A stretch of 64,000 nt of DNA from assembly GCF_037975245.1 (NCBI RefSeq), contig NC_092568.1:1800001-1864000 (forward strand). The letters are read 5' to 3'. The DNA is from Apostichopus japonicus (taxonomy: Eukaryota; Echinodermata; Holothuroidea; Aspidochirotida; Stichopodidae). Positions 1 to 10,086 of this stretch are shown in pieces (positions within the stretch are counted from its first letter, which is position 1; every line of letters starts with the position of its first letter). The notes under the pieces were generated by a model that saw only the letters and a program-made list of their open reading frames with translations, was not told the origin of the DNA and ran no database searches. A program made the translations under genes and the position numbers.

Positions 1-966
1 CTTCAGGGTCTCTTGGTGTAGGATTCTTGGAGTAAGAAGTGTCAAGTTTTCCTATCGTTTGATGGTCAGCGTCACAACGGGTTGAAACAGGATGCTGTGT
101 GGCGCCCTCTACGATGAATCTCTCTCTCTCTCTCTTGAAATTGTTCAGAGTATTGAGACATGAATACAATCGAGGTAATCTTCCAGACCCAACAGGTTGT
201 TTGGTACCCAGTGATGGGTACCCTGAGATTTGCAATAAATTGTTGGTTTTATGTTGCAAGGATAATCATCCTCATTTACTGCCTCAAAAAAGCAATTCTG
301 GACGCAAATCTTGCACTACTTGGGTATACAGGCAATTAAGGCTTTTCGCTTCAACACCCTACTGACCTACCATGGACATTGTTCAATCAATGCGTAGTGA
401 GATTTGATAACACGCACATACTTCCCTCATACATATGCTTTATCCTCTAATGCTTTGCTCTAATTGGTCAAGTCTTGAATCAGGGGGTGTGACTACCATC
501 CATCCTACCCTGCACATTGTTCAATCAAGGTATTGGGAGATCTTGGTTCTGTCTGGCTCTCTGGCCCTGGTAGAAAATTAATCAAGAACTTCTACAATAT
601 AGTCGCAGTGAACACAAAGAAAAATCATGCAGAGATATATTTCCTTAATTCCATAAGTATGCATTACTCTTGTATGTTTGTTTCATACACGTAAAAAACC
701 AACGATGTTTCATATCAAGGTAATTTGATGAGGTTAAGTTTATGCTTCCAATACAAAGTAACAAGAATATGAACCGACACTCTACCCTCAGTAGTGCATC
801 GATCAAGTTTTTCCGAGTCGATAGTGAATAGTTTTGCATAATCAGCCTCATTAACTCATCATCGTTGTGTCTTTGTCCTCCAGGAATGATAAATTGAACA
901 ATATTACCACTGAGAAGTATTTCATGTCACCTTGGAGTGCAGGAGAAATGGAGGCGTTGAGGAAAG
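1..966. other. Sequence downstream of WDR25, no gene seen
   Basis: No coding exon or complete mobile element recognised. It holds a short CT run (about 118-135). The words around 371-410 and 511-545 are similar (both contain ACATTGTTCAATCAA), which suggests an old local duplication of about 140 bp period. Confidence 0.5.
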
Positions 967-972
967 TTTAAT
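967..972 (-). terminator. Candidate poly(A) signal of WDR25
   Basis: ATTAAA on the minus strand, 85 nt past the WDR25 stop. It is the common variant of AATAAA. A short motif, so weak on its own. Confidence 0.35.
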
Positions 973-1056
973 GCAATTTGGTAGGTCTGCCACAGAGGAC
1001 AAGGAAACCGATGTCCTTGCAGTATATGGTGTTTGTTCGACAGGTAGCTGCTAGCT

Positions 1057-1278
1057 TCAGCGCCAAATCGTTACTTTGCCGTCCCAACTACAGCTGGCGA
1101 GCATGTTACCGAGAACGGGATGGAATTGAATGTTTGAACAGGCACTATCATAAGCGTCAATAGTCTTAATAAGCTCCGTGGAGGTGAAATTATATAAAAA
1201 TAGCTTTCCATCAGAACTCCCAGATGCAAAGACAGAGCCATCTGGAGAAATGTCACAGCCTATTTGGTAACCTTCAAC
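1057..1278 (-). CDS. WDR25: WDR25 terminal coding exon
   Basis: 222 nt including the TGA stop at 1057-1059; the acceptor GACCAG precedes VEGYQIGCDISPDGS. It encodes residues 304-376, the last two blades, ending in SCSWDGKVTIWR. Confidence 0.87.
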   Translation of the reverse strand, partial: VEGYQIGCDISPDGSVFASGSSDGKLFLYNFTSTELIKTIDAYDSACSNIQFHPVLGNMLASCSWDGKVTIWR

Positions 1279-4200
1279 CTGGTCATGAGAAAGGAAGATA
1301 AAAGATACAAGAGGTGTTCAGTAAAACATGAGGTAACCATACTCCCCTAAACTAAACAGTTCATCATATCATCAATGTAGCAAGAATTAAAATTCCCACT
1401 CAGAAATGTTTTCTGACAGTATATGCAAGAATAAAACCTTTCACCCAATCATTCCCTCATTGATAACCATCGATAAACACTTACAGAGAGAACAAGATAC
1501 ATTTAAATTCAAACCATTCCTGCTCTGGAAACCCTTCCCCTCTCACTCACTAAACTCCCGCCCATAAATTTCCGAAAAACAATTTATGGACACGAGGTAG
1601 CTTGAGCCTGCAATTTTGTTCTCTGATTTTCAAACGACTACTGAGGGAGCTAACAAGACAGTGCATTACTATGGTGCAGCAATGTCACACAAAGTGTTTT
1701 GTTACAGTACACACAAGAAGATCAACAAACTAAAGTTTTGAATGTACAACCAAGACTTCCTGAACTCCTTCCATAGCGAACAACAGAATCACAATCCAGA
1801 GCTGATTTTGGTAGGTTACCAACCAGAAACCTATTTATTTATTTATTTGTAAACCAGCAACATAATTCATGGTGCTCTCAATACTCCTGTGTACAATCAC
1901 TTACAATATACCAACAGAAACTTCAACTTACCCAACTCGGATATCACTGGATTGGAACAATTTCCCTTGATCCAGTCTTTTTCTCCTTCCGATCTGCAAT
2001 TATCACACTATCATATTTTTCCCCAAAATTCTTTTAAAAATTCATCCCACATCATTCACAGCACAAAACACCCTACACAGTGTTAACTTGGCTTCACAGC
2101 ACTTTCAATGGATTTTATCAACGAGAAATATCTGAAAACATACTGCACCAGGACATCAATATAACAAAGCCACTGTTATTCCTAAAAGACTTGCATTACT
2201 GCAAAAAACATCCTTAATCTTAATCTCTCATGGTGGATCATACCTGATGTCCTTCAAACCTCTTGAACTTGTTGAGTCTGAACGGTGGCTTGGTCGAAAA
2301 CATCGCAGCGTAGTTGGCGTTTGATTGGGCAACGAACACCGAGCCATCTGGATGACCCCTGAGGGAAGGACATGTGTACTTTTCCTGTGCATTAAAAGAA
2401 AGGATTTAAGGGAAAAATGATTTTGCTCCTTCCAAGTTTGGCATTTTCAAGTTTTGAAGGTTTTTTTCTCGTAGCAAATTTCCTCACTTGATGAGGACAG
2501 ATTGATCCCTTGGGGTATTGAAAGACGAGCACAGTGAAAGTGAGTATATGTCTATATATATGATGATATTTTAACTGAGAGAAGGTAATTCATACCATAT
2601 AAGCCCTAAAACTGAAGAGGAAAAACAGAACAAAATATCATTTCAATATAACGTGGGTCTCATCTTAGCTACTGACTTGAGTTGATATGTACCTAGCTTT
2701 CCGATTCGGGTATCAGCAAATTAAAGAACAATAAGACAATGGCAGAGCAGACCAGTGATTAAAGATAAAATAATAATAATAATAATGTTGGCTTGGAAGG
2801 CAGAAAGTTTGCCACACCAAGCAGCCACATGTGCATGTTGCAGAAAGCTGAATGGCTTATAACTTAGAATTTCACCTCGAGTGGCTCATAGTATGACATT
2901 AATGCATGCAAGGGATTATACTAAATGCGATCGAAAGAACTTATTGCGCCATCGAAAAATATCAAAGGAAATGTGTTTTGCTAACATTAACATCAAAGCA
3001 TGAAGGCCTCTTGTCATCTAAATGGATAAGAGGTTGAGAGAACATCAGAATCTGACTACTTAGGGGTATGCATTGACGACCACCTGACGTTCAATTGTCA
3101 TATATCGAAGATATAAGGCAAAATGTAATTACTGTTTCTAGTTTAGCTTATATTGTTTCATTTTTTAATACAGGTGCGAAGGAAAATGTTTTCAGCAATC
3201 TCATTTTGCCGCATATTATACATGCTGTATCTGTTTGGTATTACTTCATACTTCATCTAGAGATAAGAATAGTATGATAAAGTTTATTAAGTATATATAC
3301 GTCACAGATATTGAATATAGATTACCAGTCATGGAGAGTAATTGTGAATGCAGCCCTAGGAGTGAAGTTGTTAGAATGATGGACAACATTGGGAATGACT
3401 TAAACTACTCATTGCGTGTCCCACCTACTGGCCTTTTGATTAAATCCAGCAGAAACCTCAGAAATCCGTCAATCTTGCTGAAATTATGAATTCTACTGTT
3501 CAGGAATTCCTTCATTAACAGTGCTGCAATATTCATCCAGTCTGATCCTTTAGAATGTTTACTATAATTTCAGTTATTGTTTATTCATTTTAGGTGTTTA
3601 ACCTTTTAAGAATCTTACTTAATACTATGTATACATATATTTATCTAAATTGTATCCTTTTTGATATTTGATAGTTCTTTGAAATACTTTTTGTAAATAT
3701 TTGCTACTTATACATTTTTTTTAAAATAAATACACGTTAAATGTAACTTTCCCTTCATTCAGATTCAAATTAAATAAAAATTGAAACAATTACTTAGACC
3801 AGAACTAAGACTAAGATCAAATTACAACCAAGACAACATTTAAACTATTGAAAAATTAAAAAAAAATATTATTATCAATATCCTATAAATATTAAATATA
3901 TGTCTTTTATTATTTAAGTTAAATTTTTTATTCTAAAGCAGCAGAGTACTAGGATAAAATCTTACATGATAAATTTGATTTGACAGGAGAGCTGTTGACC
4001 TCAGGTCAAAGACCATAATGTTTCTATCACCAGAATTCCTGCAGACAAAGTCACATGACGCTAAGAACTCTTCTCTTCCAGGTAAGATTTCAAGAGCGAG
4101 AATCTGACCAAAGTTACCTTTATACCGATGAATGATCTGGAAAAAAAATCAGAAATAATTTTTTTTAAATTATTTTAAAAAAAGGTAATAAAAGATGAAT

Positions 4201-6472
4201 CAGCAGAGAATGGATCCTAAATAAAAAATGGATTTACAGTGGGGACGTTTTGGCCTTTCCTTAATCTGACTCTTCCCCTGCCCCCCCCCCCCCCCCCCCC
4301 GCCTTCAAACCAGAACAGAAAAGACCATTTGATGAACATATCATTTTATTGGTCTTGCGATAACTAATTCCTTGGTAAAACTCTGACTCTTTTTATGAAC
4401 TCTAAATAGTTCTATCAAAATGTTATTTCTTGCCCCAAATGCTGAGACTTGCTGATAATAAGCTGTAAACTATGAATAACTATAACAATTACAGCTTTTT
4501 CTTAAATACAATAAAGGTTTACGAGAGTGTATATATCTGTTAAGAAATGCTGTAGGGCGGTGATAAATTATCTTGAAAGCCACAAAAGCCTCTCAAATTT
4601 TTCTATGTCTGCTGTGATGTCACATGCAACAAACTACTGTACTACGTTACATAGCTGCTTTTACGATATTAAACAAATAGAATGAAGGAGATGCATTTAT
4701 TTGTAGGTAACACATAGCTAACTGCTATGCAAATTGGCTGACCTACTACACAAAGTCAAACATATCTTTGAACAGAGAACCTTGGTATTGTCAGTATTAG
4801 AATAATACATAAACATTTAAATTGCTATGCAAAATGTTGAAGTCTAACTTATTCCCTGACTGGAGTGTACTAGCTGTTACTAATTATTGACTGGCTGATT
4901 ATATGTACCTCTCCTATTCTCATATCCCAGCAGTAGATACCAGAGTCATCTGTGCCAGCCAAGAATAATTGTGAATCTGATGGACACATCTTCAGACAGG
5001 TAACAAATGAAGGGAGCTCAAATTCTTGGTAGGTCCTGTCTGTAGTGGGGAGACAAAAAAACTAAATAAAATACATGACAATTAACAGAGGAAATGGTGG
5101 CAGTATATCAAAATTACAATTCAAAACTTCATGACCTCGACGATGGTGAATATCTCAAGAGGGCAATTACAAACCATCCACACAGACATGCACTGTCAAA
5201 ATTTGATCAATAATGCCCTCTCCCCCCAATTGTCCCCACCCACTGAACACACAAACCTCCCCACTCTTTCCCTTGCAAGCAGATAAAGAGTCATCCAATA
5301 CAGACCTATTGAACAGTTGCAGCTATATTATAAGATGCTTTTGTCATTTTTGCCTCATCATGTATTAACATCCCTTCACTTGACCTTGACGAAGAGGACC
5401 TGAGTCAACCACCAAATCAGAAATGTTGGTAAGAGCGGGAAACTTTTGATGCCAAAGGAAAGGCCCTGTTACACAGGTTTTCCTCATCCAATGACTGAGG
5501 TGCCAACCCTAGCTCCATATGCCAGACGTGACACTTTTCATGAAACATCATTGTAATTTAACTTACTGAGTTCAATGCAAGTGTGCAGGAGAGCAACTTG
5601 ACTCATTCCAGGTTTTCCAAATGTAAGGTTAGGGGCATTTTGAGAGGATTGAGTACCAAATGAGATTTGTTTCTACTTTGCCCATACTTACTGTACACTG
5701 TTCTTTTTCAATGATGTAATTTAGAGAACGTGCAACAAGGAAGCTTCAGAATACACCACAAATTATTTATGGAAATTATTTATAACCAAAGGAAAATATA
5801 TATTTGATGTACAGCAGATGCAGAAGGGACATGACTCCTTCAACCCCCCCCCCCCCCTCCCTCACCACATCATCCCACCGCCTCTGACCTTAGTATATAT
5901 CAATATATATATATCAATATATTTACAATATATCAATAATATCAATATATTGAAGGAAATACCATGCAATTAAACTAGTCAATCAACAGCTGGAAGATCA
6001 ACTTACTGTATTGTGCATCTGTCAGCTTGACCAGCTTATCAAATCCTCCACTTAGTATATTTTGTCCATCTTCAGTCCATATAGCTGATTTCACGCTGGC
6101 TTGGTGACAATTCAAAGTTCTCACACACTGCTTCTTTGTAAAACAGTCCCATATTTTTACCTCCTTATCCAAAGATGAAGTCAGTAATAAATGGCTGTAA
6201 TGTGGTACATTCCATTCTATACTTGTCACTGCTTTTTGGTGTCCATGGTAATCTCCTCTATTCTGTTGTCGTGGCAACTTGCATGTGACCTTACCACCAA
6301 TATGACACACTAAAGATGGGTTCAAGGTAAAAATCTTCGAACCTGGTTCTGATGGAAGACCAGGTGAATTCAACGGCTTAGAGCCATTACTCCTTTGTTG
6401 GCGTTTTCTCTTTGGTATGTAAGGTTGCAATTCATCATTTTTACCCTGAGTTGAAGTATCCTGTCGCTTCAT
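1057..6472 (-). CDS. WDR25: WD repeat-containing protein 25 (WDR25), five coding exons
   Basis: Spliced CDS, in transcript order: 6007-6472, 4909-5039, 3966-4136, 2244-2384, 1057-1278, giving 376 aa plus stop. All introns have GT/AG ends and all phases agree (phases 1, 0, 0, 0). The N-terminal part has the basic PYIPKRKRQQR stretch (residues about 18-28) that I associate with WDR25. A WD40 propeller follows, with blade ends at KIWDC, YCWDMR, MVFDLR and TIWR. The NSGDRNIMVFDLRSTALLSNQIYH/EKYTCPSLRGHP region and the C-terminal SCSWDGKVTIW closely follow the vertebrate WDR25 pattern as I remember it. The predicted protein is shorter than human WDR25 (about 544 aa), mainly at the N-terminus. An in-frame TAA lies 15 nt upstream of the ATG, so this start is well supported. 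WD40 propellers are interaction scaffolds. WDR25 has no established biochemical role; its resemblance to the splicing factor CDC40/PRP17 is family knowledge, not shown here. An ATTAAA (minus strand, 967-972) about 85 nt past the stop is a plausible poly(A) signal. Confidence 0.9.
1279..2243 (-). other. WDR25 intron 4
   Basis: AT-rich intron with GT/AG ends between coding exons 4 and 5. I see no coding or mobile-element signal in it. Confidence 0.7.
2244..2384 (-). CDS. WDR25: WDR25 coding exon 4
   Basis: 141 nt, phase 0, acceptor GCACAG and donor GTATGA. It encodes residues 257-303; YTCPSL, VAQSN-NY and the closing FEGHQ are the recognisable WDR25 landmarks. Confidence 0.85.
2990..3570 (+). 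mobile_element. Non-LTR retrotransposon remnant (reverse transcriptase C-terminus)
   Basis: Reading the plus strand across stops and frame breaks recovers the signature that follows the RT catalytic core in CR1/jockey-type LINEs: YLGVCIDDHLTFNCHISKI near 3057-3112, then a helix-rich stretch and NLILPHIIHAVSVW near 3197-3240. A degraded tail follows with FRNSFINSAA-like text near 3500. Several stops and at least one frameshift make it dead. It lies antisense in the WDR25 intron between coding exons 3 and 4. The exact family is not decidable here. Confidence 0.7.
3966..4136 (-). CDS. WDR25: WDR25 coding exon 3
   Basis: 171 nt between a T-rich tract with CCAG acceptor and a GTAAGA donor, phase 0 at both ends. 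It encodes residues 200-256, including RNSGDRNIMVFDLR, which corresponds to the conserved D-R-T-I-x-x-W/F-D-F/L-R strand of WDR25. Confidence 0.85.
4137..4908 (-). other. WDR25 intron 2 with poly-C tract
   Basis: An intron with GT/AG ends. It contains a ~20 nt cytosine run (4281-4300) and otherwise unremarkable AT-rich DNA. Confidence 0.65.
4909..5039 (-). CDS. WDR25: WDR25 coding exon 2
   Basis: Acceptor CTACAG and donor GTACAT flank 131 nt, phase 1 in and phase 0 out. It encodes residues 156-199, with one blade ending GIYCWDMRIGE. Confidence 0.85.
5040..6000 (-). other. WDR25 intron 1 (between coding exons)
   Basis: An intron with a second C-rich run (about 5846-5860) and an AT-rich stretch of ATATCAATAT words at 5895-5955. 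No gene or complete mobile element is seen. Confidence 0.6.
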
Positions 6473-6503
6473 ACTGACAGATGTTTAGCCTGTAGACTGA
6501 GTT
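6007..6503 (-). CDS. WDR25: WDR25 coding exon 1 with 31 nt of 5' UTR
   Basis: The ATG is at 6470-6472 and the donor GTAAGT at 6001-6006 follows the first base of codon 156. On the minus strand a good acceptor (TTAATTGCAG) ends at 6504, so the exon probably runs to 6503 and is preceded by an unseen non-coding 5' exon. It encodes residues 1-155: a Lys/Arg-rich N-terminus, then the first two WD40 blades (GHQKAVTSIEWNV and CHQASVKSAIWTEDG). Confidence 0.85.
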
Positions 6504-6554
6504 CTGCAATTAAGAAGTCAAGAACATTCACACTTTATTAATTAATATTAATAT

Positions 6555-6746
6555 ACAGCACAGTGTACAAACCATATAGCGATGGACATGCTCAGGTCCA
6601 GCTAAAGATAACAAGGTAGATATCATGTTTCATTACTGTCTGCATTTTGTAGCGACACGAACAAAACGTCACTTGCAAGCAACAGAAAGTTGACTTTTTC
6701 AGATGGCCGCACACACTTTTGGGCGAGTCTTCAATGCCTTTAACTC
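6555..6746 (+). repeat. Dispersed repeat, copy 1 (interrupted)
   Basis: About 190 bp closely match the reverse complement of 45922-46121, including GTAGCGACACGAACAAAACG and CACTTGCAAGCAACAGAAAG. Similarity resumes just after the transposon at 9323-9331 (ACATTGA), so this copy has been split by that insertion. No coding potential is shared. The family is unknown. Confidence 0.8.
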
Positions 6747-7118
6747 TAAGGGCGATTCCGTGAAAACAGGGACATGACCCCAAATTTTCAAAATCATTTC
6801 TGCAGCCATTTTTGACCTCTAATATACTATAAACACATTTAGGGTCTGGGTTATGTAATTTTTTTTACAACTTTACCATGTTCTTCTACCAAAAAATGTG
6901 AATACCTGACTAATGTTGATTTTTTAGGGAATATTTGAGGATATAGTATGGATATTTAAAAGTCTCAGGTTTCCATATTTGAAAGCACCCTAAATAAATT
7001 TGTTATATATGTAATGGTAGTGCCATTAGTGATATATTAAAATATTAATCACAATTGCCACAAACATTTTTGGTTTGTAGGCATACATGGCTGTAAGACA
7101 CAGAGCTGTTTTGAGAGC

Positions 7119-7333
7119 GTAATGCGAGTTACCGAAAGACAAAGTTTTTAACTTTTTTTTTTCACTGGAGCGGATAATTTCCTACCATTTCATATTATGC
7201 TTCTAGTCAAAGTAAAGAGTGTAAAAATAGTTGAAAGAATTAGAAATGTACCTAGTATATAGATATAAAGAGCCATTGAAAACTGTAATGTGAGTTACCA
7301 GTAATGCGAGTTACCGCTGTAATGCGAGTTACC
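7119..7333. repeat. Left cluster of GTAATGCGAGTTACC motifs (4 copies)
   Basis: Copies at 7119-7133, 7285-7299 (one mismatch, TGTG for TGCG), 7301-7315 and 7319-7333. All are in the same orientation. The motif has GTAA...TTAC half-site symmetry. Confidence 0.9.
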
Positions 7334-8560
7334 ATATATTTTACCAATCTCACTTGCAGTACTACTGATCAACAAACCAATACAGGGCATTATATACTTA
7401 TATAAGGTGTGCACAGTAGGTACTTCCTGTACCCAGAATGCACTGCAACCTCCATTACATCACATGTGACCCTTAGGACAGTTTCAACAGACATTAATGA
7501 TTTTATCACCTGACCTTTGTGGAATCACAGACCTTCCAAGTTGCATTCAACTGTGATATCATCAAATGAGTGAAGTTAGCATACTCTTTCTCCATTTTAA
7601 CATTAGCATTTTCATGGGATATTAATTGCTTAGTACAATATTAAGGACAAATTGTGAGAGCTTAGGCTATATTAGTCTGTAGCCTATCACATAGTAATCT
7701 AGTATGTTCAAGGATGGGCAAATATTGTAAATCATGACCATTATAATGTGCCTAACATCTTGATGGAAATTAGTCTTGATATGAAAACTGATACTGCCAA
7801 GGGTTGTGGGCACCTCAGAATTAGTGGGGTGGGCAGAGGGTATGGGGCGGACCAGAGTTTGTGCATAGGGGAGGATTGGGGACGCTGGGGGGGGGGGGGG
7901 GAGGGGTAGGATTGCGGAGGCTTGGTCAGTTGGAATAGATTGGTGTGGTTTACCAATTCAAATGTGTGTTCCCCAAATATCATGATGTGCAATCCCCTGT
8001 CCCCAATATGAGAGTCTTATCTCTACAATGTGAAAATCAACCTTTAGGCCTACTTAAAAGCATTTCAAATCTCCAAATTACACAAAATAAGGCAGGCCAC
8101 CGGATTTCACTGGAACAATAGATAACTGGAAATGGCCGAACCCCAGGGATGACAAAACTTTCTATCGACGAAGCCAGATGATAAAGAAGTTGGGAACGCC
8201 TTTGATTGCTAATAGTCGTGGCCAATTCAAGTTTGCATCAAAATTCTAATTTGATACAAAACACCATCTATTGAAGGTTATCTAGAATGGCCTACCACCA
8301 TGCCCTCATACCCCATGATGTATCTATTGTGTTATTGTTGATAATGTTAATTTACTGATAGAATTACAGTAGGAACAAGGATTGTTTTATTAGTTTCATA
8401 CTTTTCCTAAGAACCCTAAATACAAATTTTCAAAGGACCAATCACTAATTAACATGCCAAAGAAACTTTTCTTGTAATTCACTATAAGCTGTGAACCTGT
8501 CTAACTTTCAGTAGATGTTTTGCGACATTAAAATGGAAGAGGAGAGCTACCAGTTTGCTT

Positions 8561-8708
8561 GGATTAGCTTGATTGGAAATTTGGATTGATAATTCAAGAG
8601 TGTACATTGCAATCTTGTTAGTCAACAATTTTGGATTAGCTTGACTGGAAATATAGATTGATAATTCAATACATGTGTACATTGCAATCTTATTAGTCAA
8701 CAATTCTT
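8561..8708. repeat. 72-76 bp tandem duplication inside the transposon
   Basis: Two adjacent units start with GGATTAGCTTGA (8561 and 8633), both containing GTACATTGCAATCTT and TTAGTCAACAATT. They differ by a few substitutions and one small insertion. Confidence 0.85.
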
Positions 8709-8914
8709 CAGTTGATTTTCTGGTTCAATTAGCTTCGATTATTATTGATATAATTGTCAGGATGTTTTGCAAATTGTTGTTAAAATGTTGTTAACAGTTT
8801 TGGAAAGAGTTTTACAGTTTCTAAGAGTTTCCAAGTGTTTCAAAAATGGCTTTGGAGCATATCTCTTTCAAAGAATTTGATGAATAAAGAGCAAAATCGA
8901 TGACTGGAAAAAGT

Positions 8915-9309
8915 GTAATGCGAGTTACCGTAATGCGAGTTACCAGACTTTTTCCCCCTCCATACCACATCTGAAGTTGTTTCATATTTTCTACTGCTGA
9001 TATATAAACATCAGTAGGGTAGATATCTTGTACATGTATGCAATTGAAGAAATCAATCTTTGTTTGAGCACGGTGCCATTTTGTACCGGTGTCAATTTTT
9101 CAGGTGTCCTTTTTCCGTAATGCGAGTTACCGATATTTGGAAGCGCACCATACATTAAGGCGAACAGAATTATAATTCTTGATTATTTCATATTGTAGCT
9201 ATGAATGTTGGCTATAACACCACAGAAAATTGAGGAGTTACACTAACCCACATTCAAGCCACAGCACTTGGATTATAATGAAACAGCAAAAAGTGTAATG
9301 CGAGTTACC
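8915..9309. repeat. Right cluster of GTAATGCGAGTTACC motifs (4 copies)
   Basis: Exact copies at 8915-8929, 8930-8944, 9117-9131 and 9295-9309. The first and last share a longer AAAAAGT prefix. The last lies 13 bp from the right end of the element. Confidence 0.9.
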
Positions 9310-9985
9310 ATGGAATCGCCCCTAACATTGATTAATTTAAAAAAAATTCAAAGTAGCAGTTCCACTCAAACAATCACTAGCCTAAGGAAAAGGTTAATCG
9401 TGGTAAGCTCAATACTCCTCATATACAGTATAGGCAGTTGTTACATATTCAGGCTTCCCTGTCCACGCCGCACCCCCTCCCTCCCCCACCACTCACGATT
9501 CTTACATATTGACTAGGGCCTGGCTTAAGCCTACGGTAGCCTTACTCCATCTGAGAAAGCTAGGTCTAACATAATTACGCCTAGGCTAACTGATACATTG
9601 TTAGTGTCAGGCTAACACTGTTGCACGCTATGTTATTGCAGATGCCACTTTACCAGGAGAAAAAAATTCATCTCAGAATAAATCATGAGAAAGTACGTAA
9701 GATATTATTCCCAGCTTTCACATTTCATCTTTCTTGATGTTGGTGACATTGCGCAAATCAATTGTATCCAAGGCAGTTTCAGCATTGTCTGTGGCCTAGG
9801 TTCGGGAGGTACAGTAGGCTGTTTGTTGTGTATACCGATCGAGGGAAATTCCCCACAATAGACCTAGGCTAGTGTAGATCAGTTAGTGGTTGAGTCGTGA
9901 GTATTCGTTTGCGGCGCGGACGCACAGTAAATGCAGCGGCCTTTATGAATACTGAGTTCCAAACCCTGATTCAACAGGCCTATGA

Positions 9986-10086
9986 ATGAATGTCGTCGAT
10001 ATGCCACAGAAAATATCTCTGAAAGCAATTTGGCGGGGTAGTGTTGCTGAAACCTTTAACGTTATTGCCGTTGGTAATGTTTTCAG
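9986..10086 (+). CDS. Propeller gene exon 1
   Basis: It starts at ATG 9986 (MNVVDMPQK), with an alternative Met five codons in. The donor GTAACA follows the second base of Arg34. It encodes IWRGSVAETFNVIAVGNVF, the first strands of a propeller. Another ATG, 4 nt upstream in a different frame, opens a 19-codon overlapping ORF. Confidence 0.75.

Larger units (their letters stand above)
6750..9322. mobile_element. Non-autonomous DNA transposon with GTAATGCGAGTTACC motifs
   Basis: The ends are inverted repeats: GGGCGATTCCGTG at the left, and TGGAATCGCCCC at the right, which reads GGGGCGATTCCA in reverse complement. They are flanked by TAA/TAA (6747-6749, 9323-9325), or CTAA/CTAA if the outermost C is counted as target. 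Insertion is corroborated by an unfilled copy of the host repeat at 45.9 kb. The interior has no transposase-like reading frame. It carries eight copies of GTAATGCGAGTTACC clustered toward the ends and one internal 72 bp duplication. A 3 bp TAA duplication would fit PIF/Harbinger; a 4 bp one would fit other superfamilies. I cannot decide. Confidence 0.75.
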
